Under the pieces are notes generated by a model. It did not search any database. It was not told the origin of the DNA and was given only the letters and a program-made list of their open reading frames with translations. A stretch of 64,000 nt of DNA from Nelumbo lutea (taxonomy: Eukaryota; Streptophyta; Magnoliopsida; Proteales; Nelumbonaceae): positions 56,074,422-56,138,421 of the forward strand of contig JAKGHH010000004.1 in the NCBI GenBank assembly GCA_022828595.1, given 5' to 3'. The translations under genes were made by a program, and so were the position numbers. How positions within the stretch are numbered: position 1 is the stretch's first letter; each line of letters begins with the position of its first letter. This document shows, in pieces, positions 22,641 through 36,968 of the stretch.

Positions 22641-23937
22641 GTAATATATTTGCTATAACTCTTTCACTTTTGGATGTTCAAACTTCAAAGCAATGTTGCA
22701 TGGATTCTCCTACATGAACAATATGTCCATGTTGGACATCCATTTGTGTCTGACACCCAACTTAAATGTACAATTTCCTTTTATCTCTTATCAGAAAAGG
22801 GTTTTTAGCCCCAATCAACTTCCCGCCAATTGGGATATTCTTGGCTTGTTTAGATTTACTGTAAAACACGGAGCCCTTTTCCCCTAGTTATACAATAAAT
22901 CTTGAACTAATAGAAAATCAATTACTATCAAGACTTTTAAGACCCTTCCTACTCCAACACAATGAATGGGGAAGATTACAGAGATAGATGAATAAGAAAA
23001 AGATGTGACATGATACAATTCAGACTTTTGGCTGATGTGACTGACATGTAATACCATGGAACTATTTCCCTTTATTTATTATGGATTAAGAACCTTCTGC
23101 TTTGGAGTTCTTTAGCTTAAGTTCTTCCATATTTGCTATGATCTTTTGATTGGTGGGGGTAACGTACTTAATGGCTTTTTATTTCTTTCTTGTTCTTGGT
23201 GTAGATAAGATTCATTGATAATACAGATCCGATTGGAAATTGATTACCAAATTACACAGCTTGGATCTGAGTTGGATTCAAGACTTCTTATAGTGCTTTC
23301 CATGGTAAGCTGCATAGGTTTTGAGAACCTCTACTCTCTCTCATATATATAAACAACCTCATAGTTGTCATATTTAACTTTTTTGCTGTCTTTTCTACAT
23401 CATTCGAGCTTCATATAGTAGTAACCCCAGTCTTCCTACACACATATTGGAATGTAGGTGGGGCTTTCATGTACAAAATATTGACATCTCTCATAAGCTT
23501 GAATTAGTCTCTAAAAAAGCTTGATAGAGAGTTGGCTTTTGAAAGAGCTTGAACCAGAAAAAAAGACTACTTGAAGTTAATGATAATGTGAAATCATTTG
23601 ATGATAAAGAAAAAAGTAGTTGTAGAATGCTAGCTAGATTCAGGATGGTGTGGTATGCCTTGTTTAGTGTTTGGTGGACTCCATATAGGTAGGATTATCT
23701 CTTTACTATACTGCAAACATGTAGCTTGCTCTCAGAACAATGACATCTGTGTCTACATATGTGTTGTATATATTTGGATAAATTTGTTGGCTTCTAGCCT
23801 CAATACACCCAGTTTCGACATTTACTCTCGCTAAAGATTATGGGAATGCATTTCATCTCTCAGATTATTCACCATTAATATATTACTTGGTTGTGTTTTG
23901 AGTGGTCCTGAGCTAGTATGTGTTTAAATTCTTTATA
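22641..23937. other. No further gene seen
   Basis: A stretch at 23228-23308 is bounded by AATACAG and ATG|GTAAGC like an exon, but its 27 or so codons match no family I know. The rest is AT-rich non-coding DNA. Confidence 0.4.
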
Positions 23938-26900
23938 CTAGTGGGGACCCGTGCGATGCATGGGATTTATTAAGAGAAAGCTAAATAATAAAAATTGTCA
24001 TACACTAAAATATCCCTTATAGTTTTGTGGATTTATTAAAATCTACCCTATAGTTAGCATTTTACTAAAACACCACTTATAATTCACAATGGATTTAATC
24101 AATCTTCAATTAGATGACAATGGAAAATGACAATGTTGACCATAATGTTCATTTAAATGAATTTAATCAAAAGAAAATAAAAATAAAATACCATTTTCGC
24201 CCTTAATAAGACATGGGCAACCACCCTATTGACTACATTTGTTCAAATTTGTTTTTTATACAAAAAAGTGTTAGGGGTATTTTTGGAATAAAAAATCATG
24301 GGCCTAAGGGCAAAACAAACACTCCTTAATGAAATCGTGGGCCTAAGGCCCTAACCTTGATTATGAAATTAACCCCCATCCCCAATCCCTGACGGGGATG
24401 GATTCCCCATGGGGACCCGAATCCTTAAAATGTTTTCAGATAATAGTATTTTTAAAATAAACTTATTTAAAATAAATAAAAATTATAAATTATAAGTAAT
24501 GTTTTAAATATGTTATATATATAATATAAATAATATAATAGTATGTTTAATATAAATAACATTTAATACACACACACATGCACACATATAATCGGGGTTG
24601 GGGTGGGGCAGGGACCTCAATCCCCATCCCTGACCCCGACCTCGATCAGGGATTCCTATTAATCCTCATCCCCACCCCTGCCCCACCAAAACAATCCCCA
24701 TCCCCAGCCCCATTGGGTCGGGGAAGTCAGGTCCCCGTTAGGAATGGGGAAAATTGCCATCCCTAAAAGTGTGTTCTAATAATTGACCCTAATAGAAACA
24801 TATAAGAGTATATAACTGTTTTATATTTTGAACTTTTTAAATAATTAATAATTATTCATATTTTATATGCTACTTTTAATAAAATTTTTATAATACAAAA
24901 ATAACCATAATTAATTTTAGTTAGGTTTATTTATCAAACTGATGAAACCAACCAACCCAATTAACTTGACCCGAGTTGATCGGTTTTCTAGTATTTTAGG
25001 TTGGCTTTGGTTCCAAAATTTCCCAATTCGACCAAGTTGGATCAGTTCCACTTTGGTCATTTGTAAACCATCCAAAATCGAATGACCTAACCATGGATAT
25101 ATATCAATTATTTTATATTTTAAATATAAATTTTAATTTGAAAAACTGGGAATTTTCCCATACTTCTTAGTCTAAAATGTTTTATATCTTAAATCTAATT
25201 TTTAAATTTATTATTTAATAATCACATTGTAATTTTTAAAATTAAATTAAAATTTTAAGTTTAAATATTTTGAACAGACTGACCAAACCAAAAAATCAAC
25301 CCAAACCAATACAACTTGAGTGGGTTGGTTTTCACAAAAGGTTAGTCGGTTTCAGCTGGCCAACTCCCTAACCTGACCAGGTCAATTTAGTTGGCCAAAT
25401 AGCCTACGACCACACCAAACCAACTAATGAATATTAATAGTTCCAGCTAAATTAATAGTCTTATCTCTAATAAATAACGATACTTTATTCTCCCATAATT
25501 ATTGAAAATTTATAGAAAAAATACACAATTATTGAAAATATATTGATAATGAAAACTATAATAATTACAAAAATTATAAAAATACAATAAGTACTAAAAA
25601 AATTAACTTAGTAAATAAATAATATAATCTCTATTAAATATTAATCAATAACTTATGGCAAAAATACAATAAATGCAATAAGTACAATAAATTAAATTTA
25701 AAAATTTTAATAATAGTAATTTAATCTCCAATACGTGTTGAAAGTTTTCTATTAAATAACTTAACAAAATAAATTTATACATACTTATTGAAAATACATT
25801 TATCACAAAAGACAATAAATATTAATTTTAGTATATATAATTATATAATAAATATAGATTAAGAGTTTAAAATTATTATTAATAAATAATATTTTTTAAA
25901 AAGTTATTTTCTTGAATTATTACTTGATATAAATGAAATTAATTATTTACAATATTATGTAAAAATATTAAATTAATATTAATTTCAAAATTATGTTATA
26001 ATTATATATTTTTTTAAATTTTTAGAATTTTTTAAATGTATTACATAATTTATTTATTTTAAATATTTAAAATCTAGTTATGTTAAATATTTTGTTATTT
26101 AAAATATTTAGTTATTTAGATACTTAAATAATATATAAAATATTTAAATTTTAAAATATTAATTATTTATTGAATTTAATTTTCCATAAAATCATAATTT
26201 ATACTATTATTACATAATTTCATTATTAAATTTGTAATATATTAAATTATTAATAATTTAAATTCTATGTTATAATTACTTTTCTTTGTTGAAGAAATTT
26301 TTAAAATTTATTACATAATTTCGTTAATTTAACTATTTAAAATCTAGTTATGATAATATTTAGTTATTTAAATATTTAAATAATGTATAAAACATTTAAT
26401 TTTTTTTATTATTTGAATTTTATTTATTTAAAGCTATTAGATATTATTAAATATTTTAAAAAAGATTTAAATTGATAATCCAGAAAAACATAATTTAAAT
26501 TGTTAGTGTATAATTTCGTGATATATTTAGTAAAATTATTTTTTGTGTTTCTAATAAATATTTTAAAGTTATTTTATAATTTTGTTAGAATATTTAAATA
26601 AATCTTAAATTTTTTAATCTAAACTTTCTTTAGATGGATATAAATAAAAGGTATGGGAGAGGATAAATAGGAATTCGAGGTAACTTAGGGGAGAAACTTT
26701 CTACTAAATTATAGATAATTTTGGAGATAAATAGGAATTAGAGATAATTTATAAGATAAATACGAATTAGAAATAATTTTGGAGAAAGTGGGGGATAGTG
26801 GGGGAGGTAGTTTAGGTGAAGAGATTATTTAGGTTATTGGGAAAGTGCATCTCATTGGTTGTGTAAAAAATAACATAGAATTAAAAAATAAAAATTCAAA

Positions 26901-26968
26901 AAAATGAGAAAATAGATAAATAGCTTATCTTAAAGGGGAGACATGCTGACATGGCATGACTAGTTTTA

Positions 26969-26990
<22 letters not shown>
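23938..26990 (-). mobile_element. Non-autonomous Helitron 1
   Basis: On the minus strand the 3' end is a hairpin (CCCATGC-ATC-GCACGGG at 23964-23948) followed by TCCCCA and CTAG, then the target T at 23937. This is the classic Helitron terminus. The 5' side near 26990 reads ATATATTAAAACTAGTCATG, similar to the start of Helitron 2, but has dissolved into an AT/GTAT microsatellite, so the exact TC start is lost. There is no Rep/helicase coding content. The interior is very AT-rich and carries a hAT-type MITE. Confidence 0.65.
24345..24770. mobile_element. hAT-type MITE inside Helitron 1 (approximate ends)
   Basis: GC-rich blocks built from CCCCATCCC and GGGGATGG motifs lie at 24370-24415 and 24590-24760, separated by AT-rich DNA. 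The right edge, read inward, is TTAGGGATGGCAATTTTCC, a frequent hAT MITE terminus. The left terminus is unclear. Confidence 0.4.

Positions 26991-27016
<26 letters not shown>
26969..27016. repeat. Compound (AT)n(GTAT)n microsatellite
   Basis: About 22 bases of AT followed by about 26 bases of GTAT repeats, at the presumed 5' end of Helitron 1. Confidence 0.9.
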
Positions 27017-27149
27017 TCCTATAGACATGTCTTGAGGTTGTCAGATTTTGAATTCCATGTCTTTGGCTAAATTTATTGGTAATGACATAGTCTAATGTTG
27101 TTGCATCAAGATTTGATGTCTTGATAGCCATCTTTACCAATATAATGAA

Positions 27150-30100
27150 CTTAGCTAATAGTTGGAAATCCATTTTGGTGGAGTTTTTATTAGGTTGATT
27201 ATTATGTGTTCACACTTCCCATATAGGCTTTATATATCCTAACTACCATTCTGGTGACAATTTACTAAGATAGGATTGAGGGGTTAATTTTGAGAAACAC
27301 CCAATTGATCTTCTAGAGCTTATTCCAAGCAAGTCAACTTAAAGATTTTAGCATAGTAGTGGTTGCTAGTTCATTTATTTTCAACAAACAATTTTCTTAC
27401 TATCATTGAACATGTGATATAGATAAACTTAAACAAATACATCATATTGTGTGATTTAGGTTAGACCATACAAGAATATGAATAAAAAAAAATCTCTCCT
27501 ACCTTCTATTGGGCATCAAACCTCTTACTTAGCTGAATATAAGTAAGATCATTTTTTATTTGGATACTCAGTAGTACGATGCTTGAGAATCTGTGAACCA
27601 TTTATGCTTACGAAACAATCCAATAGAAGCTTTATACCTTGAAGCATCAAGAATAGTTTTGATCTAATAAACTTTCCAGATAGAAAGTGAACAAATTTCC
27701 TTAAGAAAATACTATTTAGGTGATCTGAAATTCAAAAGATATTATATAAACCCAAAAATGGACTTTATGCTTCTTCAGCCTAGTGTACTGTAGATGATTG
27801 ACATCATATTTTGGTGTTGTTTAGATGTAATTGCCTTTGACTTGCTTAATATCAATTGTCTATTTGATCAATAACCCTATAATATTTTCATTGGATGGCC
27901 AAGTTTATATACCCATCTTTGTTGAAAGTGACTTAAATAGCATTGTCATGCACAATATACATTTACTTTGTTGTTAAACAATGTTAAACATTTGTGGTGA
28001 ATGCCATGTCTTCACACCTCAAATCAGCCCCTTGAATTTTGAAATCGAATATCCCATAGGTTTGATGATACATGCATTGAATTGGTAATCATGAAAAAAT
28101 GGATATAAATGTACATAAATGTGATAAATTTTCATATAAATGTTTTCATTTCTCAATAAACCATTGAATGAAATTCTTATAAAATAAGTAATGAAAATTC
28201 TAATAATCCTAAAATTCATAATGATTTACTATAATAAATAAGGAAAATTAGATCCATTGAAAGTATATACAAATTCATTTCTATGTATGAGTTACAAAAG
28301 GAAACTTGGGAACTTAGGAAGTTTTATTATTTGCTTTTCTACTAATGTTAATCAATTCTTATTGGTCACAGGTGGTGTTTTGGAGAAGGTCTCGTGTGTT
28401 TTGAAAATGGATTTTCAATGTAATTGTAAAACTTGTTTTCTCCCTGATGAAGTGGATGTAAAAGCAATATCATACTTTCAAATGCAACAATTATTTTAGA
28501 ACCTCTTAATGACAGACAAAATTCTATTATTTGGTTTTTCAATAAGCATATTGTATTTATTAAGGATAATTTGAGCTCTTTATATTTTGCTAAATTCTTA
28601 TGTAAAGTAATTAGTTTAACTATACCTACCCCAAAAATTATGTCATAAAAAATATTATGGTGTTAGTTAAATTTATTGGATGATATAGTAACCACTCATT
28701 TATAATGATTTAGAAAATGGCATGATAATGTGGATTATCGTGTGCCTATACTTCCATATTGGCTTGACATGCAATAATGCCTAATTAGGAATACACCTTT
28801 GAAGATGAATGTGAGACATTGAATACTTAAGACATGAGACCATGTTGATCATCTCTTAAATGGTCATTTAGTAAATAAGGACACTTATTTTCTAACATGG
28901 TAAGCATTATCAGTCTGTGATTAATGAGCTTATTTTGAGTGCAAAGACACATAGAAACCATTTAAAATTTTTAATTTAATTTAATAATGAATCAAATATA
29001 TATGCTTTATTTGGAGTGCAAGGACACTTTGACCTCCCTCTCATAATGGCCATATATGCCTTAATTTCTATTTTTGTAAAGATTTATCAGATGGGTTTAA
29101 GGAATTAACTAAGTTTTTTGTGAGGGACATATCATCGAGAAATGGATCATCTGCTTCATATACGATTTAACCCATAAAAAATGTTGTAATAGTGTTGATT
29201 ATTATGTATTTACCATCTTCTAAATGGTTATTTGCCTACGAAGGTCCCTATTTGCCAATTTGGTAAAACTTTACATATTTGGGATTAATAGGATAATAAG
29301 GTCCCATAAAGAGATTATTGTTAAACCCTTTTGAGTAATTTTCTACTTGATCATCTCTACAAATCATGCATAGTATATCTTTCATTCATTACCAAACAAT
29401 ATTAAATTTTTGTGATAAATATTGCATGTCTTCAAGTTTCAAATTAGTTTCCTTGTCCTATCTTGATAAATGTTTATTACATTGGCTGATACTGCTTTAT
29501 ATTGTCAAATGACTATTATGAAGAGCATGATAACATAATATTAGTTCCCTTCTTTTTGTAAATAATATGGAATGACTTTCTTATCCAATATCCATTGGTT
29601 TTTTGATAGGTAGTTTAAGTGCTTTATTTATTTTTCTAAAGAATATGGAATGATGTGATATTCATCATTAGACATAAAACAATTTACATTATCATAGAAT
29701 TTAAAATATATAAAGCAGAAACCTTTGTGATCAAATCAATTTTTTCTAGGAGAGTTTAGAAATATCAATCAATATTGTTGTTAATGAAACTATTACCATG
29801 AAACATAAAGACCTAATGACTGTGTAATTCCTATGGCAATCAATGCAACTAACAACCTAAACCTATCTTGATAAATTTGTACAAAGTTAGCAATTATAAA
29901 AAATAATGTTAGAATGTTAAAGTTGAAGGGAAATAAAGGGTGTCATGTCCTTACCAATTAATTTAACTAATAATTTACATTGAACTTGGTAAATGTTTAC
30001 AAGATAAACAAATTAAAGTGGTGGTTGCAGTATAGTAGCCCACCAAAATCGAAAATCAATATCTTAAGTGCTATTGTAGTCAAAATGTTTTGTATGCATT

Positions 30101-32098
30101 TATCTATTTAGCAAAATATAAGTGACTTAGATGATTTTTATTATGGTATGACTTCCATATTATAAGTTGCATATTAACTACTGCATAGCATTGGTCTTGA
30201 ATGCCTAAATTGCCAAAACAATGTAGACATTAACAAAGGACCTAAGATATTGTCCAAGTCCATTGGTATTAGTAATTTCTATTCATATTTTAATTTCTTT
30301 TTGTAACATAAATGTTTACTTTTTATCCTATAAAGTTATGGTTATTGTCCACTCACATTAGTTTTGAATGCCCTATTTGCTAACTTCTTTTTACATTCCA
30401 TTTGGAAACAAGGGGCTATATTTTTCAATTTAAGGAAACTTACTAAGTTGGAATTATGAGACTATTTACAAGTGTGAGGATATATGGCGGTCACAAGAAA
30501 TGTTTAATTTTGCTTGATAATAAAACACATATATATTAGATATAACCATTCTAGTAACACTTTAATTGCTCTCCTACAATGATTGTTTATGAATTCATTA
30601 TTATTTTGGTAAAAAATCTACTAAAGATGTTGGCTAAATTCATTGGGAAGGATATGACCATCGTCACTTTGATAGTATATTTCATGGAAATTAATTCAAG
30701 TACAATGAGATAACAATATTGATTATTGTGTGTTCTTTTCTCCTTAATGGCCATTTAGCAATACAGAGCGACAACAACTAATTTGGTAAAAATTTAGTAG
30801 GAAGGAATTAGCAAAACAATTTTAAATTTAAAGACATGCAAAACCATTATAAATAAGTAATAGTATTTGATAATGAAAGAAAGATATACTAGGTATGGTA
30901 CATGGCGACATCAACCAACTTGGTAAAAATTTAGTAGGATGGAATTAACAAAACAAATTTAAATTTAAAGACATGCAAAACCATTATAAATAAGTAATAG
31001 TATTTGATAATGAAAGAAAGATATACTAGGTATGGTGGTGTTATATTTTAGTTATCCTCCCATAATGGCATTATATGCCTTAATTGTAGACTTGGTAAAC
31101 TTTATTAAGATGGGTTTAGGGTAATGGGTAAGTTCATTGGGGAGAATATGACCATCCTCATTTTGATATTATGTTTTATTGCAATTAAATCAATGACATT
31201 CGCATAACAACATTGGTTATTGTGTGCACCATCTTTTCAATGATCATCTAACAAATATGGGATATATATGTCAACTTATTAAAATTTTACCAATATGGGA
31301 TAAAGGGGTTAATTTTAAATTTGAAAACATACAAAACTATCACAAATGTGTAATATTGTTTCATCACTATTAACTTAAGGGCAGTTATATAATAGTATTG
31401 GTTACTGTGTATACATCAATTTCTTAATAGCCATTTGGCTCATATGTCATTTTCAAAAAAAAAAAGGCTCATATGGGACCATATGTGCTAATCTAGTAAA
31501 CATTACTAGGATGAGATTGCACTTTTTTTCAATTGTGTCATGTTTTATAATAAGGGCATTTTAGTATTTTAAATTTTTAATGGGAAAAGAGATACTAAAA
31601 TAGAAATAATATTGGCCTAACACTAAATCAGTCAAGACAATAATTCTTACGTGGTGTGAAAATTTCTTCTATCTTTTCAAATAATGGATTTATGTGTTTT
31701 TCTATTATGTTATGACTGAGTTATAATATAAGATTTTGGATTGGACATGTCCATACTTTCCCCCATTTTAAGGATAACATAAGAAGAATGAATATACAAT
31801 AACTAACACCATTATATTATTGCTTATGACATCATCACTATGAAATATGTTAGCCGAATAAAGGTGTAATTTTTATAAAGTTGGTAGTTATGGCAGATAA
31901 TGCCAATATTAAAATGTTGAGCATAAATAACTATTAATCAATAACCATATATATTAATTCTTTGTAGATCCATTAAGTTATGGATTTATTGCTTTAATAG
32001 GCAATTGATTCTAAGCAAGTTAAGGGCAATTGCATGTAAACAACTGTAAGGTATAATGTTAATCTTTTACAATGCCACTACAAATTTTGCTTTTAGAA
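27150..32098. repeat. Diverged AT-rich repeat family, left block
   Basis: Related units of a few hundred bases recur many times. Typical strings are ATTGGTTATTGTGTG, AATGGCCATTTAG, CTTGGTAAATTTTTAC, GAAATAAAGGGTGTCATGTCC and ACATGCAAAACCATTATAAA. Good examples lie at 29200-29330, 29760-30090, 30540-30780, 31030-31420 and 31800-31950. Units differ a lot and are not perfectly head-to-tail, so this is an old array or a nest of old copies. There are no coding signs. The ORF at 28257-28499 matches nothing I know. Confidence 0.55.
30781..31037. repeat. 137-bp tandem duplication within the repeat family
   Basis: GGTAAAAATTTAGTAGGA starts at 30785 and at 30922. The following 115 or so bases differ at only a few sites, far fewer than among other units, so this is a recent local duplication. 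Confidence 0.8.
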
Positions 32099-32103
32099 TT
32101 TTG

Positions 32104-32950
32104 TGTTAGACAGTTTTGTATGCCCTTAGCTTCAATCAAAATTGATGTATTTATGAGTTTATTGTAAATGAATAAAAGTACATATTTGATTCATGTTCCA
32201 TTGGTATGTTTCTGTGTATTACCCTTAAACTGGACACTTAATGAGACTCGTGTTAGTTTAGAATGTTCACAGCCAATGGGTCAGTCTGCAGATAAGATAA
32301 GGATTTATCCTTATCACTAGAAGAGAAGGCTGATCCAAATATGATTTGGATAAGCACCTTGTAATGGGATTAGGAGCTGATCTTTTCAGGTTAACAAAAG
32401 AAGAAAGGGGGCGGCAGCCTTGAGAGAGAACAAGAAACACATCAGATCCTCTTTAGTGCTGAAATCAAGAAGAGAGAATTCTGCACCTTGCGAATACTCT
32501 CTTGCCGCCCTGTTTGCCAGTTCGATCTCCAATTGTGGGAGAAGTCAAGATTGGATTTTGACATCAGTTCTTTGAGAAAGGACTAAAAAGGGAAGCTGTG
32601 CTCACGTTCCATCCTGCTGTTTCTTGTGAAGGATAGAGTTCTTGGGAAGAACACTGCTGATTCTGCTCCATCTTGCACTGCACCATCTTTAGTAGGAGCA
32701 GTCTTTGGATCATTCCTTGGGTGTGAACACCTTCGTTGGGAGATATTATTTCTCCGTATCAAGTATTATTCTCTCCCATTCCTTTTGGTTCAGATCTGGT
32801 TCAGTTTAAGGTTCAAGATTGATCCTTGAAAATATGATTTTCTAAATAGGGAATGTGATTCCCAGTTGAAGGGAGAGAAAATTTTTTGAAATTCGCCCCC
32901 TTATTCTGCAATCTTTGGGCGTCCATGGGATGGATCTCTCATTCCCTTCA
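32104..32950 (+). mobile_element. Solo LTR, 847 bp, with 5-bp target duplication
   Basis: Starts TGTTAGACAG and ends CCCTTCA, the TG...CA form of an LTR. TTTTG flanks both sides (32099-32103 and 32951-32955). No primer site, polypurine tract or coding sequence adjoins it, so the element was reduced by recombination between LTRs. Its first 165 bases match the fragment at 11207. Orientation is inferred from that fragment. Confidence 0.7.
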
Positions 32951-32955
32951 TTTTG

Positions 32956-35870
32956 GACCACCTAAATAGTATTTTCTTAAAGAATTATTTTCCATTTAGT
33001 CTAAAACCTTATTAATTCAGAATTACTTTTGATTCTTGAAGGTATAAAGATTATGTTGGATTATTTCATAAGCATAAGTGGTTCATGGATTCTCAAGCAT
33101 CGCACTATTGAATATTGAGATAAAACATGATTTTACATATATACAGATAGGTGAATGGTTGAGAGAAAACTTTGTTTAGGAGGTGGGAGGCTTGGTGTCC
33201 AACACTGTAAGAGAATTTTTTCTCTTCATATTCTTGTATGATCTGGCCTAGATCATATAATATGGTATATTTGTTTAAGTTTATCTCTATCACATGTTTG
33301 TAATAGTAGGAAATTGTTTTAGAGAAGTTTTGGAAGATCAATTAGGTGTCTTTTGAAATTAACCCATCAATCATATCTTGGTAAATTATTATCAGAATGG
33401 TAGTTAGGACATTTAAAACTTATATGGGAAGGGTGAACACACAATTATCCACCTAATAAAAATCTACTAAAATGAATTTTCAAATATTGAAATAGTTCAT
33501 TATATTAATAAGGATGGATATCAAAACATCAGATCTTGGTGCAACAACGTTAAATGGTTATTAAGCTATGTCATTATCAGTAAATTTAGCCATTGCCTCA
33601 TATCCATCTCAATAATGTTTATCAAATTGGCATTTAGATAATTTAAGGACAAGGTGAGAGCAAGACCATGATATAACTGACACCATTATTTAAGTCTATA
33701 TTTAATTCATTATTTGTGGAAAAAATATTAAACATCAATGATGGTTATCATGTCTTCATATTCTTGATAATTTTGTACAAGTTAGCAATCATGGCAAATA
33801 ATGCTAAAATGTAAATGTTGAGCCTATAATAACTAGAACTAACATATAATTATTTATGAGATCATCACCATGCAATATGAACGGAAATAGAGGGTGTTAT
33901 GTCCTTACCAATCAATTTTATCAATAATTCACATTCATCTTAGTAAATATTTACTAAGATTTAAAGTGGTGATTGTAATTTAGTAACCCTCCAAAATTGA
34001 AAATCAATACTTTAAATGTCAATGGAGTCAAAATTTATTAATATGTGTATATGGTTTATTTGAAAAGTGAAGGCATGTACACCCATTACTCATTTTTATG
34101 TTATGCCACAAAGTATAAAAATATCTTATATTAAGTGTTAGTTATACTTTATTCACCCTCCAAAATTTTAACTTCAATGCCTTAACCCCTAATTTAGTAA
34201 ACATTTATTAATATAGCCTAAATGAAGGATTTTAAGAATAAAGACATGTGGCAATTATCATTTATGTTGTAAATTGTCACAAATAGTTAATGAAACAATT
34301 GATGTAAACCATAGTTTTTCTTAAAGAGGAAAACTATATCTAAGTCTCCAAATAAGAAAATTTGAAAAGCACATTATAAATGAAGAAAAATTAAATAGGA
34401 GAGAAAAAAGGTTACAAAATAGAAATGTATTGTTGTTAGGGTATATCATACATGTTGTACATCTACTGAAAAATTGGTATATTTTTGCTTAGCTTTGCTA
34501 AAGGAATTTTATCTTGTGAGTATACAATAACAATTACTATATTGTGAAAGTTAGTAATACCAATGGACTTGGCTAATATCTTATACCCATTATTGTAAAT
34601 ACTTACATGACTGGCAATTTGAACAATCAAACCTTCAAGACCAATGTTAGGAAGTGATTAATATGTAACTGATACTATTATGTGTAATCTTGGTATTCAA
34701 CTTAGATTAAAGTTGATAGTTCCCTCTACGACTTTTTTTTTTTGAAAATATGTTTGTATCTCACATTGGGATTGTGGTTTGATTATGTTTTGTAATATCT
34801 AGTTGTACTTTATCTTGTTATTGAATATAATTGATACTTATTCTCAAAAAAAAAGGTGTTGTGCATTTTTTTCTGATCACATTATTTGACTTATATTACT
34901 GACAACTTGATTTATCAATAGATGAATGTATATGCATGGGAAGATTTTCATATGTTATATAAATAAATCCCTTAAACCCATCTTAATAAAATTTTAACAA
35001 TTTAGTAGTTAAAGTATTCAATGCCAATATGGAAAGGAGATCAAAGTGCAACTAATAGCTTTTTTTTTATTTTGTCTAATTCATTATGGAACAATATTAA
35101 ACATCTTTCATGATGATCAAAATGCAACTGACCATTCATTCCATCTTAATAAATTTTATCAATTTGGCAATTGGGTAAATGTTTACAAAGATAGCATTTA
35201 GTGTATGAAGAACCATATGTAAAGGTAAATAATGTGCAAATAACTTCCATATATTCATTCATACCTTTACTAATATAAAATTCAAGATAGTTCATGAACT
35301 CAAGTTGCAAGAACACAAAGGAAGGGAAAGAATGCAGTGATTGGAGAAAAGAGGGGGGGGGGGATAGATTCGATTGAGCCTTATTTTTGTAGCAAGAGAA
35401 TTTTAGTCTTGTAAGTTTTATGCAAAGTGACACAGAAGCCATGTTGTTTTGTCACCTAATCAGTCAAGACAATAATCTATAACATGGCATGGGGATTTGT
35501 CCAAAATTTCCAAAAGTTATGTTTACAAGTATTTTTAAGATACACTATAGCTATATTGCAGTTCTGAATTTTGATTTGGGACCATCTTATCTCGTTGTTA
35601 AAAAGATCATCACTTTGCAACATCAAGGAAATTGAGGGTGTCATGTCTTTGCCAATCAATTTACTTAACAACTTAAATCTATCTCAATATATGTTTTTTA
35701 AGATGGCAATTAAAGCATATAAGCCTAAAACAAGGAGTGTAAGCATACAATCGCTGCAACTATTACGCCATGCCCATCTTTATGGTTTGATAGTAACAAA
35801 ATTTGATCTCCCTTCCCCCTACTCCCCATGCCTTAAGGAAAACATGAAAACAAAATAATTAAAAGAAAAA
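32956..35870. repeat. Diverged AT-rich repeat family, right block
   Basis: This block continues the family seen at 27150-32098. Clear units lie at 33355-33440, 33590-33960, 34080-34300, 34900-35240 and 35590-35760, with strings such as CATCTTGGTAAAT, GAGATCATCACCATG and TTAAAGTGGTGATTG. No gene was seen. Short ORFs at 35146-35858 have no domain signature. Confidence 0.55.
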
Positions 35871-36060
35871 TATTTCCATTTCTTCAACAACCATTTTATT
35901 ATTGAGTTTGGACGAACAACACAACTTAATAACAAAACAAGGCGAGGAGGCAAACAGATGCAGAGCAATCCAACTATATCCACTTAAAATCGTCCTATCG
36001 ACCTGGTAAGGGGTTCATCCAAGGGTCAACATCTTGTATTAGGAAGCACTCATTATACAA

Positions 36061-36240
36061 TTAGGCTAGTGATGCCTTTGATCAATGAAGTAAGGTAACA
36101 ATCTTACCACTTGGTTATAAAATTAAGTCGATGATGTCTCTGATCAATGAAGGAGACATCCTTAGTAATTGGTTGTATAATTAGGCAGGAGATGCCTTTG
36201 ATCAATGAAGATAACAACCTTGGCCAATTAGCTCATCATC
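36061..36240. repeat. Tandem repeat of about 60 bp, three copies
   Basis: Units beginning TTAGGCTAGTGATGCC (36061), TTAAGTCGATGATGTC (36123) and TTAGGCAGGAGATGCC (36181) each contain GATCAATGAAG. Confidence 0.75.
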
Positions 36241-36884
36241 AGAGCCTTGCACAACTACATTATGTAGGGTTGACTAAGAAATTAAAATCTTGATTTTGAG
36301 GTCACAAGAGATCATTTGGTAATGATGATTATTTGGAAACACAAAGCTTTTCCACATATCAAATTTTCATCTAGAATTTCTACTAAATCCCAAATATCAA
36401 AATCGAATGAACCTTAGTTCTATATCAGGTTAAATAACCATAAACTAAAACCCCAACTTCAATACAAGCTAAAATAATTCCATTAGTTGAAACTCCAAGT
36501 CAAATGCCTAAGCCTTGGAAATAGGTTTCTAAACATAAAAAACATGACAATCATCTTAATAAAGCTATATAGACAGAATACCATAAAATTAGAACTACAT
36601 TAGCAAGAACTAATCTAGATGATCTTATCTAAAAAAGAAAATGACTAACTTTCAATAACTAGCAGACTTTGCAAAGCATAATAAGGTATTCTGGAAGATA
36701 AAAAATAATAAGAATAACTTATAGGAAACTTTGATAGTTTATCAGAGATTGGATTGAGAAAACAATAGTGAGATTAGATACAAAGTGAACCACTTTATTG
36801 TGAAACAAGAACGCTACTTGTTAGTCACACTGGCGTTCAACCGAGAAGTTGTACTGCCTTAGGGCTGGCTTTAAAAATGAAAAT
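36241..36884. other. No gene seen
   Basis: AT-rich sequence without recognisable coding or element features. Confidence 0.4.
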
Positions 36885-36922
36885 ACTTAGAGCACGACCT
36901 TAGAGTTATAGGAGAGGGTGAG

Positions 36923-36968
<46 letters not shown>

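Noticed and set aside
24578..24766. Pro-rich ORF of 62 codons
   Set aside because: It is a reading of CCCCATCCC repeats in a MITE.
28257..28499. ORF of 80 codons with four Cys residues and an acceptor-like CACAG inside
   Set aside because: No family is recognised, and it lies in an AT-rich repeat block. Not strong enough for an exon call.
36925..36965. Possible CRISPR or other spaced repeat array
   Set aside because: The repeat is a plain dinucleotide run. No spaced direct repeats of CRISPR type occur in the window, and the genome is eukaryotic.
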